DNA of 64,000 nt from Eublepharis macularius (lineage: Eukaryota; Chordata; Lepidosauria; Squamata; Eublepharidae): contig NC_072807.1 of the NCBI RefSeq assembly GCF_028583425.1, positions 29,331,001 through 29,395,000 on the forward strand, in the 5' to 3' direction. A program made the translations under genes and the position numbers. The stretch's first letter is position 1; the number at the start of each line of letters is the position of its first letter. The notes beneath the pieces are model-generated. The model was not told where the DNA came from, ran no database searches, and saw nothing but the letters and a program-made list of their open reading frames with translations. Below are positions 1-12,400 of the stretch, piece after piece.

Positions 1-64
1 ATCCACTTCTAAAGGATTGTGAAAGTGCATTGAAAGTGCATTATTCAACGTGTGTGGAAATGGC
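1..64. mobile_element. MITE end, cut by the window edge
   Basis: Sequence ending AAAGTGCATTATTCAACG and TGTGTGGAAATGGCC matches the right end of the MITE at 4635-4784 (AAGTGCATTATCCAACGTG ... GCC). The left part is outside the window. Confidence 0.65.
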
Positions 65-342
65 CTATGAGCAATCCCCGAGGGAGGAGGACCCAGAGAG
101 GATAGTCTGAAATTAACTCTAATAGGATTTGGTGATCAATCCTGCTTAAATTGTTCACAAAAGGTGAACCCTCTAATCTAGAATGCCGTATTCCAGCAAG
201 AGAGCCTCTGGCACGTTCTCGCCTGTCCGTTTGTTCTTAATGTTGAGGAAACATTTCCTTAAAAATATTGAAAGGGTAGCAGAACCATTATACAGAAATG
301 GCTTTGCCCTGCAGTGTCTGACGCTTGTTTCTCTTTCTGCAG

Positions 343-428
343 CTGGGCTCTTATCCATTTGGCAATGGTAAAACTAGCGCTGCACAACGTGAAGACCTTT
401 TTCCCCATTACTGGTTTAGAAATATCTG
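343..428 (+). CDS. DMXL2: DMXL2 exon, first in window
   Basis: The acceptor is a pyrimidine tract ending in CTGCAG and the donor is GTGAGT. It encodes HLAMVKLALHNVKTFFPITG followed by LEIS. The exon opens with the last base of a split codon and ends with the first base (G) of an Asp codon finished in the next exon. Length 86 bases. Upstream exons lie outside the window. Confidence 0.88.
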
Positions 429-3400
429 GTGAGTTGTGCTGTTTTATGCATGTACGCTACCCGGAAATCATGCAGCCTCTCCTGATCTTAACTGTTCTCG
501 AGTTTCTTCAGAGCCCCTTCTGATTTGCCCCTTCTTGATTCCCTGTCTCCTTTTTCTTTCATCTCATTTTCCACCTTTTCTTCAGATTCATGTTCTTAGT
601 CCTACGTCTCCTTTTTGTCCAGCTTAGTCCTACATTCGCCATCCTGGCCTCCTGCTGCCTTATGCCGTGGGCCCTCTTCCTAGTCTCAGCCTGGCTCTGC
701 ACATGGTTTCAGTACCAGCCAAACTGACAACTTATCTTCCCTCACAACTAGCCTGGTTAGTTGCGTGCCACCCACACCAACTCAGACAGTGTTGGAGGCG
801 TCATTGCCCCAAGCACGACACAGTATTTTCACAAGTTTGGGACCTGTGAGGACTCACACGAGGCAGGAAACATCATTTCCTCCATCCGTGACTGCATCTA
901 AACCCTATTTCCCTAATGGTTCTTGCTCAAGTTCCCCATTTCTCCAACCCCACCTCGGCTGCTTCCACCTCTGTCGATTTCCCTTTATTCCTCTCCCTCT
1001 AGCTCAGGGCCAAGCTACAAGTGACGAATGACACTTGAACAGCAAGTGTATTTCTCCCTGTTCACTTGCCCTCCACTCAATCCACTTGCTGTTCAAGTGT
1101 CATTCGTCACTTGTAGCTTGGCCCATAGTCATCCCTTTGGCCTCCCCATGCTATCTTGCTGTCTCTACTTCAGTTTTCTTACCCCTGCCCAGCTTCTCTT
1201 CAGCTCTTCTTCACATCTGTACTCTATATAAGACTGGAGGTCTAAGCATCATTTTGGGTTGTTTTGGCAATCCAAAATAGCTCCCAAGATGTCTTTTCAT
1301 GAGACCTTGTGTGGCATTTCTCATCACAAGGTCTGCTCATGCACAAATATCACTTCTCTGGATTGGGGCGGGGGGGGGGGGATAAAAACTCTTTTTGTAT
1401 TTTTCTTCAAATTTGGAGTTTCCATTGCCCAAAGTCTAGCTTGGCTCTAGATTGTCTCCTTCCTTAGGGCCCCTGTTACTCTCAGACTTTTTTTAAAGAT
1501 TGTCATGGTACTGTTCTTTTGCTATGAGAGATGTTTGGTCATCAAAATTACCCCAGTTTGGGTCGAGTAGTGTTTGTTTTGTTTTTATGTTGCTGTAGAT
1601 CTTCCAGTCAAGTCGCCGCTGGGAATTTCTGTGATTAAAACTTTGGAGAACTGGGAGCAGATCCTACAAGAAACAGTTGACCAGTTCGAAGGTCCACCAC
1701 CAAATTACATCAATACTTATTTCCCTGAACTTGGAACAGGCGCGGGAGCAGCTGCTGCTCGAATAAAAGCCATGGTTGACCCTGAGAACACACCCTTCAA
1801 GTATGAAAGATTTCGTTTTCGAGGAAATAATATTTGTGATGAACAAACTGAAGCTATTTACAAGGGATGCCCTGTTAGTCCGCTTTAGCAAAAATCAGCA
1901 GAGATCTTCCAGCTCCTTCAAGACTCTCAAATTTTTATTCAAGTACAAACTTTTGTGGTTTGATTGTTCGCCACCTTGGGGACTCTGGACTGGGTAGAAA
2001 GGTTGCATAAAATGTTTATTAACCATAGTAATATGTAGAACCCTCTTTGTCAGATGCACACTGTGGGTCTAAATAGATAGGTACGAGATTATGATCGTGT
2101 GGAAGGGGCCGTCAAGTCGCAGCTGATTTATGGCAGCCCCAGAGGGTTTTCAAGGCAAGAGATGAACAGAGGTGGCTTGCCATTGACTCCCTCTGCATAG
2201 AGACTGTGGACTTCCTTGGTGGTCTCCCATCCAAGTACTGACCAGGCCGATCCTGCTGATGAAATCAGGCTAGCCTAGGAGGTTATTATGATCATAGATG
2301 TCTCTAAACGAGGGTTAGACAGATTCATGGTGAATAAAGGGAGATTCCATAGTAAGAGGCAGCAAATCTCTGAACACCAGAGGAAGGCTAGACCGCTGTG
2401 CCCTGTTGGTCCTTAAGGTCAACGGGTTGGCTGATGACCACTGGTCGGATCCGGCAAGGCTGTTCTTGCGTTCCAAGGGAAAAAGTTGTGAAGAACAGGG
2501 TCAGAGGATTGTGAAATGTAGGAAGTACAAAGTAAGATGTACATTATATAAAATGCATAGGTAGTCAAGAAAAGTACAAGCGCAGTTCATAGGAACAGTA
2601 ATTGGGGTTATCATCACCACCTAGCATAGTTTTCCTGTGCTAGGTGACATCTGTCGTGGCTAAGGAATCCCAGGTCCTTTTTGTGGCCTTGGGAGCTGGT
2701 GTTTTTAGCTTTATAAGGAACTCTAATTCAGCCATGCTGGAGTCTCCCTTTGAATTTCTTTTGCTGGAAAATGAGGACTTTGAAGTTCGCAGCCATGGTT
2801 CTGGAAGGCAGAAATGTTCTCCCGCTGGTTTCTTAGCTCTTTTGTTTTGAATGTCAGACTTAGGCTTTTAATGCTGCGATGAACACAAAGTTACTGTAGT
2901 CCTTATTTAGCACAGAATTCGTTTTTTCTGTTCTCCAGTTCTTTTTTTTTTTTTAATATGTCCAGTTTAAAAGTCACGTTCCCTTTGGAAACAGAAATAT
3001 CTACAGCTGCCTCAATGTAATGCTACTATTTTAAGGAAACATCAAAAAGCAGAAATAACGTTACTCTTTTTTCAGTTTTCTTGAAGCTATGGAATGGGGA
3101 TTTGTGTATGGTTCATTCTTGTTTCTTTTCAGCAACTTCCTTTTGTTCAATGAATCTATCCTTTAATGGAAAAGAACCCATTATTTAATGGGATCCCTCC
3201 ATAATCCCGTTTCGGGATTGCCTCTTGAGTTCAGAAGGATTTTAGAGCTCACTGTAGGCTTTGATAATTTGTGAAGACACAATCGTTGACCTGCAGGACT
3301 GAACTTACTTTGAGAGTTTTCAATGTTCCATTCAGAATGTTTCAGAATGTTCCATTCTGTTTAAAATTACATCAAACATTTTTTCCCTTACATAAAAAAA

Positions 3401-6400
3401 AAATTACATAAAAGGATAATTCTATGCTAATGTCCCCTTTTATCCCACTTTCAGGTCGAAAGATTATTCTGCACTTCCCGCTAAAAGACTGTGGCATTTC
3501 CTAGTGAAACAAGAATTACTACAGGACATGTTTATTCGCTATACATTTGCCAAGAAAAGGAAGCAAAGTGAGGTACACAAAAGTCCTGGCAGACAATATT
3601 GACACATGACATGGGCCTTTTCGCGTCTTACCTTCTGCTGGAATATTGCGGAAGACAGCATCTTCGCGCACGAAATCGCACCAGGAAGATGCAATTTCGT
3701 GCAAAAATCCTGGATGACAAGTGTTTTCCTGGCGTGATCTCGCGCAAAGACGCTGTCTTCCATGATGTTCCGGCAGAAGGTAAGACATGTGGAAACGGAC
3801 GTGTTCTAAGAGTGCTCTTCCTTTACTACCTTTTTTCAAAAATGGCTGTTTTTCATGTGGATTATTTTATTTTAGCATTGTATTAAAATCAGCTTGCGGA
3901 TAGCATGGTATTATTTTGCATAAAGTATTTTTCCAGGGCAAGCATAGATGAACTTGGCAGGACATATTGTGTGGGCATGCATGTGTGTGTGTGCACATGC
4001 ACACGCATGTGTTTAAGCATGGGCGGCTTGATGTTATCAATTTGCTTGGTGTTATCAGCGCAAATAAGATCTCTAGTGCAAATGCAATGCTTTCTCCATG
4101 CACAATTTGAACATCTGGCCAGATGTATGCCTACAGCACTGGCCTAAACATTGGGTCAGATCGAGACTAAATTGGCTAAAAAAAACCCTTCCTCCTAGTG
4201 CAAAGTTTGTTTGTTTGTGTGTATTTTTCCTCGATTCATTTACTATGATGTACTTTTTTGTGTTCATCCAGGAGGCATTGTGTTCTCAGTGCTTCTGTTT
4301 AAGCGCTTGCCTGTTGTTTAGTAGACAAAAGGGTGGCGGGACCCACTATGCATTTGTCATGAGCAGACATAACTGGGTGGCCTTTTTAAAACTCTAGTTT
4401 TGGAACATTTTCATTCATTTTTCTTTTATATATTTGTTTGTGCATGTGTTGTGTTTCGTGTTTGTGGTTGTATGGTGTTTGTGTAGTCTGTAGAAGACCG
4501 TGAGGAGCAGGTCACACAAAACAGCGTAGCAGAAGATGAAAAAAACAAGGTAGTATATTTGCCTCCCAAGCGCTTCTGCGGGCCTCTCTCTTTCCTTTCT
4601 CTCTTATCTGTTGACAAGAAGACCTGTGGTCTTTGGCTGATTCCGCACACGTTGGATAATGCACTTTCAATGCACTTTATCAGTCGTTTGAGGTGGATTT
4701 TTTGTTCCGCACACAAAAAAATGCGTTCCAAATGATCTATAAAGAGGATTGGAAGTGCATTATCCAACGTGTGCGGAATCAGCCTCTGTAACATTTCTGG
4801 CCGGTACTGAACCTGTGAACTAATACTCAATAATCAGAGCCAGGCAAAGTGCTTTGGAGCACTAGAGCAGTTACCAGTTCGTGCGCTACATTTGAAATAT
4901 GAACCTTGTGGCTTCTGGAATGCCCAGGAGGGGTGCAAGAAGCCCTAAGGATCATTTTCATAAAGAATGCCACAGCTACTAAGCTTTTCTTGCATGCTTG
5001 GCTTGTAGCCTGTCTGTGGCACAGCAAAGCTTTCTGAGGCTCCCGTATTAAAACGTAGTATTGTAATTATATTTTGTAGGTTGAGGCAGAACTCGGCTAC
5101 CCAGGGGGAAAAGCAAAAATTATACACAAGGAGTCGGATATGATAATGGCATTTGCTATCAATAAGGTAAAGTTGCCCGATAGTTCACTGCTGGCCTTCC
5201 TCCACCCCACTCCTGGGTCTAGTGGGCACTAAGATAACCCACCGCCAAGCCCTCTCGAGCGGATACTTATCAAGGCAGCGTGGTCCCTGCATGTGGCTTC
5301 CTCTCCTGCTGCAGCTGCGGTGTCGCGTTCTCCATCAGCTCAAAAGGGAGGCAAGCGTAGCCACCAGCTCCTTAAATAGCCTTTGCCTCCCCTCCTCCCA
5401 TGGAGCACTTCTGTGTACACTGACGCTAGATGCCTGTACACACACCTCCCATACGCAGGCTGCCAGAAAACCCTGCCTTTCCCCCTCCTCCTCGGCTGGG
5501 GTAGATGGCCAGAGCAGCATTCTGATACCGCTTGTTGATGCACGGAGTCCTTGCCACAGGGATTTTAATTTCCACTCTTGCTTTTGTATCTCCGTTATGC
5601 AGGCCAACATAAATGAAATAGTTTTAGCTTCTACTCATGATGTTCAGGAACTGGACGTGTCAGCGCTGTTGTCTGCTCAGTCGTATATATGGATTGGGGA
5701 AGAATATGACCGAGAATCGAAAAGGTTGGCCGTTCTTACCTGGCAACTGTTTTTTTTAAACTGGAGACTTACAGATACCTAAAGTACGGATCTCTTACGT
5801 GATTTTGCAAGCATCTGTCCCCATTTCTGTCTTCTCCATGTCCAAATTCCCTCTTGTGGACTTTTTTCCCCCTCTATGAATTATAACCATGTTTTATATA
5901 TAAATGAATCTTGCTTTAGGCATTTGAGAACAAAGAAACATTTTCTCTGTCGTTTAGTTCTTTCAATTTACCCATCATTGGTCCAAGTATGGAACTCCGT
6001 CTTGCTGGAAACGTATAAAGTCCAAACTTGAGCATTATTTGGAAATTTCCATTTTGGCTTTGTGGAAATCGGAGTTTGAGGGGGAGAGAAATGGGGAATT
6101 TCAATGATACTTTAATGTAGGAAATTACTCTTCTATGTAATGAAGTCTATATGCTTTTAAATATGCATCCCAAGCATTGAAGAGGTAAATACAGATCTGA
6201 AGAAAATGGGTAATATCACACTTTTTCTGCTTTGGGGGGCAATGAGAAGCACCAGGGCAGTTGCTTGAATGCTTCAAATCAACCTTCTTGAAAACAAAAA
6301 TATTCTGTTTGTCTGTAGTGTCACATCAGCTATGGATGTGATAATAATAATAATAATAACAACTACAACATTCAATTTATATACTGCCCTTCAGGACGAC

Positions 6401-9400
6401 TTAATGTCCACTCAGAGCAGTTTACAAAGTATGCCATTATTATCCCCACAACAAAACACCCTGTGAGATGGGTGGGGCTGAGAGAGCTCTGAGAAGCTGT
6501 GACTGACCCAAGGTCACCCAGCTGGCTTCAAGCGGAGGAGTGGGGAGTCAAACCTGGCTCTCCAGATTAGAGTCCTGCGCTCTTAACCCCTACACCAAAC
6601 TGGCTGTCTGATGAGACAGCTTTTCAAGTCCTCCCTCCCATGACCCTGCCTTTCAGACCGCGGCTGGTCTTCTCAGTGCACGCTGCCACCATTTTGTGTG
6701 AACAGGGCGACGAGTATCATTTCCAGTGTCTGTCCACGCTTTCAGAAACACAGACATTTGAGGATATGCATTTTCCTATGCTGAAGTTGGACAATTCACG
6801 CATTGCCCTATCCACTCAAAATGGTAACTGTGCATAGGGAGAGGTTTGCCCCAACTCTGATCTGCCCTTACATCCGGCCAAAAGTATAATAACTGAACAG
6901 GACATTTCGCCTCCTTTTAGAGTGAAAGCTCAAGGCAGGGGCCTACTTTGTCATTACTTTGCCTGTAGCTGGAGCTGTAGAAATAAATAATTACCAGGAA
7001 CGGAGATTTACAATATTCTATCACCTTTTCCAGTTCGGATGATGTCGACTTCCGTGGTTCCACCACGACGCTCACTCAGAGCACAGCATCTTTTGGCATG
7101 GCTCAGATGCAACCGCCGCCTTCTATTTCGACTTCATCCATGCCATGGTTAGGCAGTGGGCAGACCAGTACCGGAGCTGGTGTAGTATGTACCTTTGTCC
7201 TTGTTTGTTGCTGTATCAAAGAGTAGCACAGTCAGCACAGGTTTTTTGTGTTTTGCATCATTTCTGTAAAAATTGCAAGACGATGCTATGGCCACTAGGT
7301 GGCAAGAAATGCCAAACCAATGAGCTTTACCACTTCCAATTGCAGATGTAGGGGAAATCACTTATTTAAATCGATAAAAGAACAGCACAAAATACCAGAG
7401 GAAAAAGCAAGAAATGCAGTTATCCCATTTCTATTATAACAAAAAACAAAACTCCTAGCCCTAAGTAATTTAATAAAATTAGGATGAGAATTCCAATAAA
7501 GTCTGCTTCTATGCAAACCAAACCACTCACAATTGTTTTTTTTTTTTTTTTTTTGAAAAATTTTTATTGGGTTAGAATCCATTATTTCCACATTTACATT
7601 CAATTTTCCCCAATTTTTTCATCTCTAACCCCCTCCCTTTCCCCCCCCCTTTTTGTTGACTTCCAACAGCTTTCCAACCCTTTGTCCCCTTTCCCTTACT
7701 TTTATTAGCTTCCTCTATCTAAAACAAATATATATTCTCCATTATTCTAAGCAGTACATCCTTAACTATTTTTAACATTATATGCCCAAACTGTAAGCCT
7801 TTGTTTCCATCTTAGATAAACAATTTATCCCAATTTTTCAATTTCAGGTATTTCTATATATCATAAACCATATAGATCATACATTCGTTTATATCAAACA
7901 ATTTGACTTATTCTCTATATATATTACTCATTCTATCTTTTTATAATAGTTCTATATATCTCTCCTCACGTAGTCAATCAATTTGACCCATCTATATCTT
8001 CAGACATTCAGTTTGGTACAAAACTTGTCAGAAAAAAAAGAAAATATTGTTAGTTAATCGCTCCTTATATTTAGTCCTTATAATTAATTATTTTCTCTAT
8101 GTTCTGTTTGTTAACCTATATATATATCTATATATATGTCAATCTATTAATCTGACTGCTTATTAATTCACATTTATCTCTTCTCCCCCCGGTAAAGTCT
8201 CCCCCCTCTACTTCAATACTTCAGTAGTTCTCAAACTGCCACAGTTTTCCTCCCACCTCCCATTTCTTCTCCAGGTATTGTTTCAGCTTCTCCCAGTCTG
8301 TGTTGAACTGCCCTGAGTCCAGATCTCTCAATTTTCTTGTCATCTTGTCCATTTCAGCCATATACAGCAATTTGTAAGTCCAATCTTCAATAGTTGGCAC
8401 TTCTTGTACTTTCCATTTTTGCGCATACAAAAGTCTAGCTGCTGCTGTCATATAAAATATCAACGTCCTGTGTTGGGCTGGAATTCCCTCCATTCCCAAG
8501 TTCAGTAGCAGGAGTTCTGGGTTCTTATTAATTTGAAATTGTAAAATTTCACTCATTTCTCTTATTATTTCCCCCCAGTACTGCCTGGCTACCTCACACG
8601 ACCACCACATATGATAGAGGGAGCCCTCATGCTTCTTACATTTCCAGCATTTATTAGAAGTATTCAAATTCCCTAGCGCAATCTTCTTTGGTGTCATGTA
8701 CCAACGATAGATCATTTTATAAATGTTCTCTTTGATATTAATACATGTCGTTGTCTTCATTGTAGTTTTCCACAAGTATTCCCATGCCTCCATTGTTATT
8801 TCTTTATTAAAGTTTATAGCCCATTTCACCATTTGTGTTTTAACTATCTCATCCTCGGTATACCACTTCAACAGTACTTGGTATACCTTGGATATTCTTT
8901 TCTTATCTTCTTTAAGAAGGGTCTGCTCTAGTTCCGAATTCTCTATTCGTATACCTCCCTTTACAGAGTCCGAATTATATAAGTCTCTGATCTGTCTATA
9001 CTGGAACCAATCGTAGTTAGGTGATAGTTCCTCTTGTGTCTTTATTCTAAGTTTGGATGCTTCAATTTTAGTTATTTCTTTATACGTTAAACATTGTTGT
9101 TCATTATCAACAGCTCTCGGGTCTATCACCTCATATGGAACCACCCACAAAGGGGTTCCTTCTTGTAGATAAATTCTGTACTTCTTCCAGATTATGTATA
9201 GACTTCTCCGAACAAAGTGATGCAGGAACATCGAGTTGACCTTTACTTTGTCATGCCATAAATATGCGTGCCATCCAAATATTTTTTTATATCCCTCTAG
9301 GGCTAATAGTTTCTTGTTCTTTAATGTCATCCATTCTTTCAACCAAACTAGGCAGATTGCATCATGATAAAGTCTCAGATTGGGCAGTTGCATTCCGCCT

Positions 9401-12400
9401 CTTTCCTTTGCATCTTGTAAAACTTTCACTTTCACTCGAGGCTTCTTGCCTGCCCAAACAAAATCTGATATTTTCCTCTGCCATTTTTCAAATTGTTTGG
9501 AGTCTCTGATGATTGGTATTGTCTATAGCAAAAACATTACTCTTGGTAACACATTCATCTTAACTGCTGCAATCCTGCCCAACCATGACAAATTCAATCT
9601 ATTCCATTTAATCAAGTCTCTCTCTATCTGAGTCCATAGTTTTTCATAATTGTTTTTGAATAGATCTATGTTCTTTGCAGTTAATTCGACTCCCAAATAT
9701 TTCACTTTACTTGTTACTTCACAATCCGTTGTTTCCATTAACAATTGTTGTTTCTGCTTAGTCATATTTTTGCATAATATCTTTGACTTCTTTTTGTTAA
9801 TGAAGAAACCTGCCAAGTCTCCAAACTCCTTGATCTTATCTATCACTCTTGGCATGTTCTCCAATGGGTCCTCTACAATTAACATTATGTCATCCGCAAA
9901 TGCTCTGACCTTGTATGAATAGTCCTTTATTTTTATTCCACGAATTTCATCATCTTGACGTATTTGTATCATCAGAATCTCCAATACTAAAATGAACAAC
10001 AATGGAGATAACGGGCAACCTTGTCTTGTTCCTTTACTTATCGTCAATTTCTTAGTCAATTCATCATTCACCACAATTGCTGCAGTCTGGTCTCTATAAA
10101 TTTCCTTAATTGCTCTGATGAATCTTTCTCCCAATTGTAGCTTTTCCATAGTGGCAAACATAAAGTCCCAGTTTAAATTGTCAAACGCTTTTTCAGCGTC
10201 AACAAAGAAGAAACCAACCTCTTTGTCACAACGCTTGTCATAATATTCAATAGCATTGATCACTGTCCTTAAGTTGTCTCTTATTTGTCTGTCTGGCAAA
10301 AAGCCTGCTTGTTCCTCCTCTATGACTTCCGAGAGCCACCCCTTCAATCTCTCCGCCAATATCTTCGCAAAAATTTTATAGTCATTGTTGAGTAGCGATA
10401 TAGGTCTATAATTTTTCACATTAGTCAGGTCTTGGCCCTCTTTTGGGATCAATGATATATTCGCTTCACTCCAAGTTTCTGGAATCCTTTGATCCCTTAA
10501 AACCCCATTCATCACCTCTTTTAGGAATGGTGCCAGTTCATTAGCCATTGTCTTATAGAATTTAGCCGTAAGTCCATCTGGCCCTGGCGCCTTTCCTAGA
10601 TTTGCAGATTGTATTGCCTTACTTATTTCCTCGTCAGTTACTTCACTATTCAACTTATTTCTCCAAGCTTCCGAGATTTCTGGAAGTTTGGTTTTCTCCA
10701 AATATGACGCTATTGATTCTTTGTTTACTTCTTTTTTATTATACAGCTTAGCGTAAAATTTATAAAAGGCTCTACTAATGGTAGCCTGCTCCAAATACGT
10801 TTTGTTATCTTCGCAAATTTTATTTATTATCTTCTTTTCCCTTTTCTTCTTCAATTGCCATGCCAGGTACTTCCCAGGTTTATTAGCACCCTCAAACGCT
10901 TTTTGATTCAGTCTTTTGAGATTCCACTCCAATTCTTTATTGCTCATTGCTGTTAGCTGTTCTTGAAGTATTTTAATTTCCTGGTATACCTTCTTTTTCC
11001 CTGGTCTCTTTTTTAGCTGTATTTCTTTGGCTTTTATTTTCTCCTCAATCTCTTGTCTTTTCTCCTCTTTCTTCTTTCTTGCTCTACCATTTAAGTCCAT
11101 TAGTATGCCCCTTACAACCGCCTTGTAAGCATCCCAAACTTTATTGGTTGGTACTTCTTTATTCACGTTGTATTGTATAAAAAACTTTGTCTCTCTTCTC
11201 AGTATTTCCATATTCTCTCTTTCCTGTAACAAGTCCTCATTTATTCTCCATGCTTTCCTTTTTCTCTTTTTTCCAAATTTCCACATAATTGGGTTGTGAT
11301 CTGAGCCTACCATAGGCATTATTTCTACCTCCTTAGTCCATAATGCTAAGTCTTTTGAGGCCCAGATCATATCAATTCTTGATAATGTAGAATGCCTTGC
11401 AGAATAAAAAGTAAACTGTCTGCTTTTAGGATATTCTCTCCTCCATACATCTTCAAGAGTCTCTTGTTGAATCAACTCAAAAAAAAGCTTTGGTAATAGT
11501 CCTCTTTTCTTTTGTGCCGTTGTAGTCTTTTTGTCTAGTTCCAAGTCTGTCACTCCATTGAAGTCTCCAGCAAGAATTATCTGGTCGTATGCAAGATCGT
11601 CTAAATGCTTCCTTAAATCCTCAAAGAAGCTTTCTTTTGCACCGTTAGGTGCATAAAGTCCGACTACCAACACTCTCTTTAAATTCCAAATACATTCCAC
11701 TGCTACAAATCTAGCTTCCACATCTCTCATAACAAATTTTGGCTGTAGCTCCTCTTTTATGTACAACACCACTCCTCTTTTTTTCTTGTTGGAGGCCGCT
11801 ACATATTCTTTGCCCAATTTTCCAGATTTTAAATATTTTACATCCTGCTTTCTGATATGGGTCTCTTGCAAACAAACAATGTCACATTTTTGTTTTAGTA
11901 GCCAGTGAAAAGTATTTTTCCTCTTATTCGGTGAGTTTAGTCCATTTACATTCCAAGATAATACTTTACACTCCATACTCATGATCTTGTTGGTAAGTCT
12001 TTTTCATTGTCCTTAATAAATCGCTCCATCTCTCGCTCAGATCTGATGCGTTTTTTGGCCCCTCCAAACTCAAAGGACACTCCTTCCGGTAACTCCCATC
12101 TGTACCTGATTTTCATGTCCTTCAAAATCTGAATTAGCACTTTATATTTTTTCCGGTCCAGTAACACTGATCTGGGCAGTTCCTTCATTATAATAATCGT
12201 CTTGCCATCAATCTCCAATGGATCTTGAAACTGTTTTGTCACAATCCTCTCTTTCATATTTCGTGTTATAAACTGCACAATCACATCTCTTGGTAGTTTC
12301 CTCTGGGTTGCTATTCTCGAATTCACACGGTATGCCACATCTAGGATAGCCACAACTTCCTCCTCCTCCTTCCCCAGGTACTCAGCCAACACCTCAGTCA

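Larger units (their letters stand above)
1801..3454 (+). other. DMXL2 intron
   Basis: Besides the two repeats at 2099-2500, the intron is AT-rich and unique by eye. A tandem GTTTCAGAATGTTCCATTC-like duplication lies near 3329-3358. Confidence 0.6.

Noticed and set aside
1007-1124. Palindrome read as a microRNA precursor
   Set aside because: The same terminus recurs in several MITEs with target duplications, so it is a transposon end, though MITE hairpins can yield small RNAs.
5222-5782. 186-codon plus-strand frame
   Set aside because: Mostly intron reading through the real exon 5603-5724 in the same frame. The splice sites fit the DMXL2 family exactly.
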